From assembly GCA_028565635.1 (NCBI GenBank), contig JAOXYB010049269.1, positions 1 to 11,908 on the forward strand: a stretch of DNA of 11,908 nt. Direction: 5' to 3'. This stretch comes from Phoronis ovalis. Its lineage: Eukaryota; Phoronida; Phoronidae. Positions 8,660-11,908 of this stretch are shown here, piece by piece (position 1 is the first letter of the stretch; each line of letters starts with the position of its first letter). The notes beneath the pieces are model-generated. The model was given only the letters and a program-made list of their open reading frames with translations, was not told the origin of the DNA and made no database searches. A program made the translations under genes and the position numbers.

Positions 8660-10199
8660 GTATGTACATATGATCAGCAACCAAATATTAATATCTGGTA
8701 CTTAAATTTTTTTTTTGTGTTTTAGTAAGATATAGTAGTGATAGAAAATGTTCCATTCTGTGCAGTTTTTTTTATTTTTAAGACTAACTCGTGTCGTCTG
8801 CTTAATCAGTTAATGAATATTTAATTAATACAAATAGTAAAGTCCCTGTTTGAATACTATTATCCTTTTACTTTTCCTTATTACTGCGTCACTGTAGAAC
8901 TTTATAGATTGTATTCGTATAGTATGATTCCTTTAAACATTTAGTTGCTGAAGAGACTTGGATACACAAAATTGATTTGCCAGATAGGTCGTGCAGAATT
9001 TGAACCTCGTTGTAAAGATGGGAAAGCATTCTGTGTGCATAGTTACAGATATAAAGAAAGTATTGTGGAAGACGTCAACAGTGCAGATTTAATCATAAGC
9101 CATGCAGGTAACCAGCAACTATGGCATGTACATATCAAAAATATTGCTGTGTACTTTATTATGCCGAATGTACAATTCCGGATACCACTATATTGTCCAG
9201 AACTAAAACTGTAATGTCGGTAATATGCATATGATGTCTTCTTCACCTTGATTTGCATACCAGTTATGAGCATTATGTAATTTTCCGTAAGATTATTACG
9301 GTCAAGATTAGACATACTGTGGTCTTGTCACTGTCAGTTTTAGTAGACTTCGATTTACAAAAGTAAGTTATTATAATTATATTAATGAGATATGAAAATA
9401 CTTATCATACTTCACAAATGGATAGCATGCTTACTAATGTTTTGAACTATGGTCATCCTTGTGATTATGTATTAACACATAGTAATTATCATTCAAAGCA
9501 GTTTCTTATTCATGCAGGTGCTGGGAGTATATTGGAATCCCTTGGCGCTCACAAACCTTTAATAGTTATTATCAATGAGAATCTTATGGGTAACCACCAG
9601 GTTGAATTAGCGGATGCTTTGTGTTCCCAAGGACATTTGGTGTATGGCACTTGCAGGTACACAGTATTTTCATTAACAATATTTTCTCTGCTTAGTGTAG
9701 TTTCTATATCTTATTCTTAGTTTCATAAGTATGGCAAGAAGCAGTAATTAACACACACTTTGTTTTAATTTTGAGTTATTATTTATTTTCATAGCAACTT
9801 CACCAGTTCTAGTAAAAACAAATAACAATGGCAAACACTTGCGCATCCATCATGTGAAAATACATTGTAACATATTAAAATTACTACTTATTTCTAGCTT
9901 GCCGGATTAAATCTTAATTAATGAAGCAGTTTAACATTTGGAAAAAGGAAATTGTTTAATGATATCCAAATAGTAGGTCATTTGTACCTTCTAATAACTT
10001 TTAATGGAGTCACTTTCCAACTGTTTTCACTATTTTCAAAAGTCAGATCACCTTTGCAGTTGTATCTTAATTTCTTTTTTCTAGCCAACTATTAGATATA
10101 TTGAAGACACATGATTTTAGCACATTTAAACCTTTTGGTGCTGCTCAACCTAAAAAGTTTGGAGAATTTTTGGATACAGTAATGGGAGTTCCACCATAA
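8567..10199 (+). CDS. ALG13: ALG13, UDP-GlcNAc transferase catalytic subunit (4 exons, complete)
   Basis: Exons 8567-8659, 8945-9107, 9518-9656 and 10085-10199 join in frame to 169 residues and a TAA stop. ALG13 binds UDP-GlcNAc and, held on the ER by membrane protein ALG14, adds the second GlcNAc to GlcNAc-PP-dolichol on the cytosolic face in N-glycan assembly. It is the C-terminal half of a GT-B fold (GT28 family). Visible hallmarks are the N-terminal [12 protein letters not shown] strand and loop (9-20), LICQIGR (41-47), [28 protein letters not shown] (65-92; conserved His84 and Gly loop) and [20 protein letters not shown] (98-117). Length matches short single-domain ALG13 forms (human short form about 165 aa). 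The OTU/Tudor extension of the vertebrate long isoform is absent here. The short N-terminal lead (MAEGGR) is slightly longer than in human. Identification is secure. Confidence 0.96.
8945..9107 (+). CDS. ALG13: ALG13 exon 2
   Basis: 163 bp. The acceptor is AACATTTAG and the donor CATGCAG|GTAACC. It encodes [16 protein letters not shown] through DLIISHA and the first base of the Gly codon of the HAGAGS loop. Confidence 0.95.
9108..9517 (+). other. ALG13: ALG13 intron 2
   Basis: 410 bp, GTAACC to CATGCAG. It contains partly open frames but no ALG13-like or other recognisable coding sequence. Confidence 0.8.
9518..9656 (+). CDS. ALG13: ALG13 exon 3
   Basis: 139 bp. The acceptor is TTATTCATGCAG and the donor TTGCAG|GTACAC. 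It carries the donor-binding region GAGSILE and [13 protein letters not shown]. The intron before it happens to be open in this frame for about 130 bases, but that upstream peptide has no ALG13 similarity. Confidence 0.95.
9657..10084 (+). other. ALG13: ALG13 intron 3
   Basis: 428 bp, GTACAC to a long pyrimidine tract ending TTCTAG. AT-rich; nothing else seen. Confidence 0.85.
10085..10199 (+). CDS. ALG13: ALG13 exon 4 and stop
   Basis: 115 bp after the strong acceptor TTTCTTTTTTCTAG. It encodes [19 protein letters not shown] and a C-terminus with [13 protein letters not shown], matching the usual ALG13 tail (Pro, Lys and Phe then a Leu-Asp helix). TAA is at 10197-10199. No canonical AATAAA follows on this strand. 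Confidence 0.93.
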
Positions 10200-11670
10200 T
10201 GACATAGATACAGCTTCTAATTTACAAAAGCTACAATATTGTAGGTTGATGAGAGCGTTAGAGAAGCTATTGGTTAAAACAATTGTGTATTTATATTGCA
10301 ATCATCACAAGTCTTTCATTGTAAAGTTTTCATAATTCTAGTGGTACCCACTGCTTCGTGACTTTTTTTGCACTAACAAGGACCACACATTTATAAATGC
10401 CCGACTATTTACTAGCCACAATCCTAGGTGTTTGCAATTTAAATCGTCAAAATCTCGCAGTTTTTTAAGTGTTAGCTATACAGGAGCTACATTCCCACTT
10501 TAAAGTGGATCGTCTTACAGTAGGTTTCCGAGTTATGCTCTCCCGATAAAGTACTAAATATACTGGTTTGTGACAGTTACTCAGATTTTTCTGACGTCAT
10601 TTTACCGCATCATAAACCGGTATTTTGTATATACGGAAGAGCATAACTCGGAAACCTACTGTAACATTGACATCAGAATAGATGCCAAAGCTGCATCATA
10701 TTCACCTTGTGTCCACTATCAGAGTGCACTGTGGATTGTTCATGATATTGATGTTTTTATTTCTTATCTCTAAAAATATTTTACAGTTTCGTTGCATTTC
10801 CTTATTTTTTTGTTATTTCTGCATTGTTATCAGAATGAATGTTCAGTAGATAAAATATCGATTTAAAAATGATAATATAAATATCATTTATTTAAAGCTG
10901 TGTCCTACATTTTACTAAAGAGAGAGCTTTCAATCGGTCACATGATCACTTGACCTTACAGACTCTTAACCTGAGACAGATCATATTTGGAATCCGGCCT
11001 GTGAATTCTAATATGTATAGCCTTGTACTTAGTGACTAAAGTTGAAAACTTTGTTTATATCTGTTTTGTTTCATAATTGTTATGCATTTTCCAGTTTCTT
11101 TACCCAACAGCATATTCACAAACAAGACATTAGATTGATTGATCAACAATGTCATTTATTGACAAATTTTAATCACACAACAGTGCAACAAGGTCATGGA
11201 AAGGACTATCAGATGCTAAACTAAGAAATATCTCAAGTTGCACAATACTTGGTATATACATCAAGCATGTATGTCTGATACCTACGACCAATAATACATA
11301 TTTTATTAAGGTGCAAAATATACATACTTCCTTTTAAAAAATTAATTTAACCCTACTATTAATTGTTCCAAGTCAAAATATGTTAACACAATTTGGGAGA
11401 ATTCATGAAAAATATGAAATACAAATAATGCACACGCAAACTAGGCCACAAGCATGCAAACATGGGATTTTCAATTTTTTGAGAATCCAAAATTGTCACT
11501 TCATTAATTAGTATTATTAAGTTACTTCCAGAATTTTCATGATTTCCAGAAAAAAAGCAGAAAATTCAAGTCAATGCAAATGTTTCTATTGCTAGATACA
11601 AAGACAAAACATTACACAGCTAATGTGTAAAATATACACATTCTTAACAGATGAAAAACAAATAATATTG
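10200..11670. other. ALG13 3' UTR and intergenic sequence
   Basis: No supported gene. The ALG13 3' UTR begins here, but no AATAAA is seen on the + strand; TATAAA near 10392 is a weak alternative. TTTATT at 11155-11160 and 11302-11307 reads AATAAA on the - strand and could end a convergent transcript entering from the right. The Tc1/mariner MITE lies inside this interval. Confidence 0.5.
10518..10661. mobile_element. Tc1/mariner-type MITE, 144 bp
   Basis: The 24-bp terminal inverted repeats (10518-10541 and 10638-10661) match perfectly and begin CAGTAGGTTTCCGAG. TA dinucleotides flank both ends (10516-10517 and 10662-10663), the target duplication of Tc1/mariner elements, whose termini often start CAGT. 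Inner sequence continues as an imperfect palindrome (ATACTGGTTTGTGA opposite ATACCGGTTTATGA). No coding capacity. It lies about 320 bp past the ALG13 stop and may be in its 3' UTR. Confidence 0.85.
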
Positions 11671-11908
11671 TCAACAGAAAACAATGGTATTTTTAATCCT
11701 GTAAGTCCAAATTAGCAAACCATAAAAATAGATAAATTTTTGGTGTATGTATGTTTGTAAACAAGAGGTCTGCTGGTGCAGACACACTGCAGACAGATGC
11801 CCATCATATAATGTAGTTTCTTTAGTTGTACAGCCATCTATGTCACCTGGCCTAATACCTACCAACCTAGTGGCCTTAAATTCGTGAATCCAGTCATCAC
11901 TTAGTCTG
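11671..11908 (-). CDS. Open frame at the right edge, possible terminal exon (unrecognised)
   Basis: The - strand frame is open from the window edge to a stop at about 11671. Its first part (WIHEFKATRLVGIRPGDIDG and on to LHQQTS) has a balanced composition. The last 25 or so residues look like translated noncoding AT-rich DNA. A donor-like TTG|GTAGGT (about 11863) could end an exon earlier. Candidate poly(A) signals lie further on in the same direction. I do not recognise the protein, and it may be chance or repeat sequence. Confidence 0.22.
   Translation of the reverse strand, partial: RLSDDWIHEFKATRLVGIRPGDIDGCTTKETTLYDGHLSAVCLHQQTSCLQTYIHQKFIYFYGLLIWTYRIKNTIVFC

Noticed and set aside
9043-9315. 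90-aa - strand frame
   Set aside because: Antisense to ALG13 exon 2 and intron.
9385-9720. 111-aa + strand frame as a separate gene
   Set aside because: It is ALG13 exon 3 with read-through of flanking intron. Only the part at 9518-9656 matches ALG13.
10495-10508. 14-bp perfect palindrome CCACTTTAAAGTGG
   Set aside because: Short; could be chance or part of the nearby MITE context. No known role.
1-11908. tRNA, rRNA, CRISPR or bacterial-type operon signals
   Set aside because: None found by eye on either strand. All supported genes have spliceosomal introns.

Overview
This is eukaryotic, almost certainly invertebrate animal, nuclear DNA. It is AT-rich, and its genes are split by GT-AG introns of roughly 0.2-2.6 kb. 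One gene is a clear metazoan-type ALG13. The species cannot be fixed from sequence alone; a lophotrochozoan (mollusc-like) genome is a guess. No bacterial, CRISPR, rRNA or tRNA features were seen.

The core is a head-to-head gene pair. On the + strand, ALG13 (exons 8567-8659, 8945-9107, 9518-9656, 10085-10199) encodes a complete 169-residue catalytic subunit of the UDP-GlcNAc transferase that makes GlcNAc2-PP-dolichol. On the - strand, a second gene starts just upstream. It has a probable noncoding exon ending at 8408, then coding exons 7722-7790, 6349-6393, 6048-6183, 5259-5363, 3094-4984 and 362-447, and it runs off the left edge. The 777 residues visible are largely disordered, acidic and Ser-rich, and contain several SUMO-interacting-motif-like cores and basic clusters. 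The layout (SIMs, basic linker, IEIV then VIVDLT) resembles the N-terminal half of Arkadia/RNF111, a SUMO-targeted ubiquitin ligase. The RING domain would lie outside the window, so this identity is provisional. The two genes share a promoter interval of about 160 bp with an NRF1-like half-site. A short uORF overlaps the ALG13 start codon.

The repeats are the most unusual content. Intron 2 of the - strand gene holds a 351-bp near-perfect palindrome (6539-6889) flanked by CATTA. Each arm is built from about eight ~20-22-bp tiles around ACTCGnAC. The same intron has a block with three copies of GCTGCTCGCA and A-tract repeats. Downstream of ALG13 is a 144-bp Tc1/mariner-type MITE (10518-10661) with 24-bp perfect terminal inverted repeats and TA flanks.

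Both window edges carry short open frames on the - strand (116-1 and 11908-11671) that may be partial exons or repeat pieces. The rest is intronic or intergenic AT-rich sequence in which I see no supported gene.
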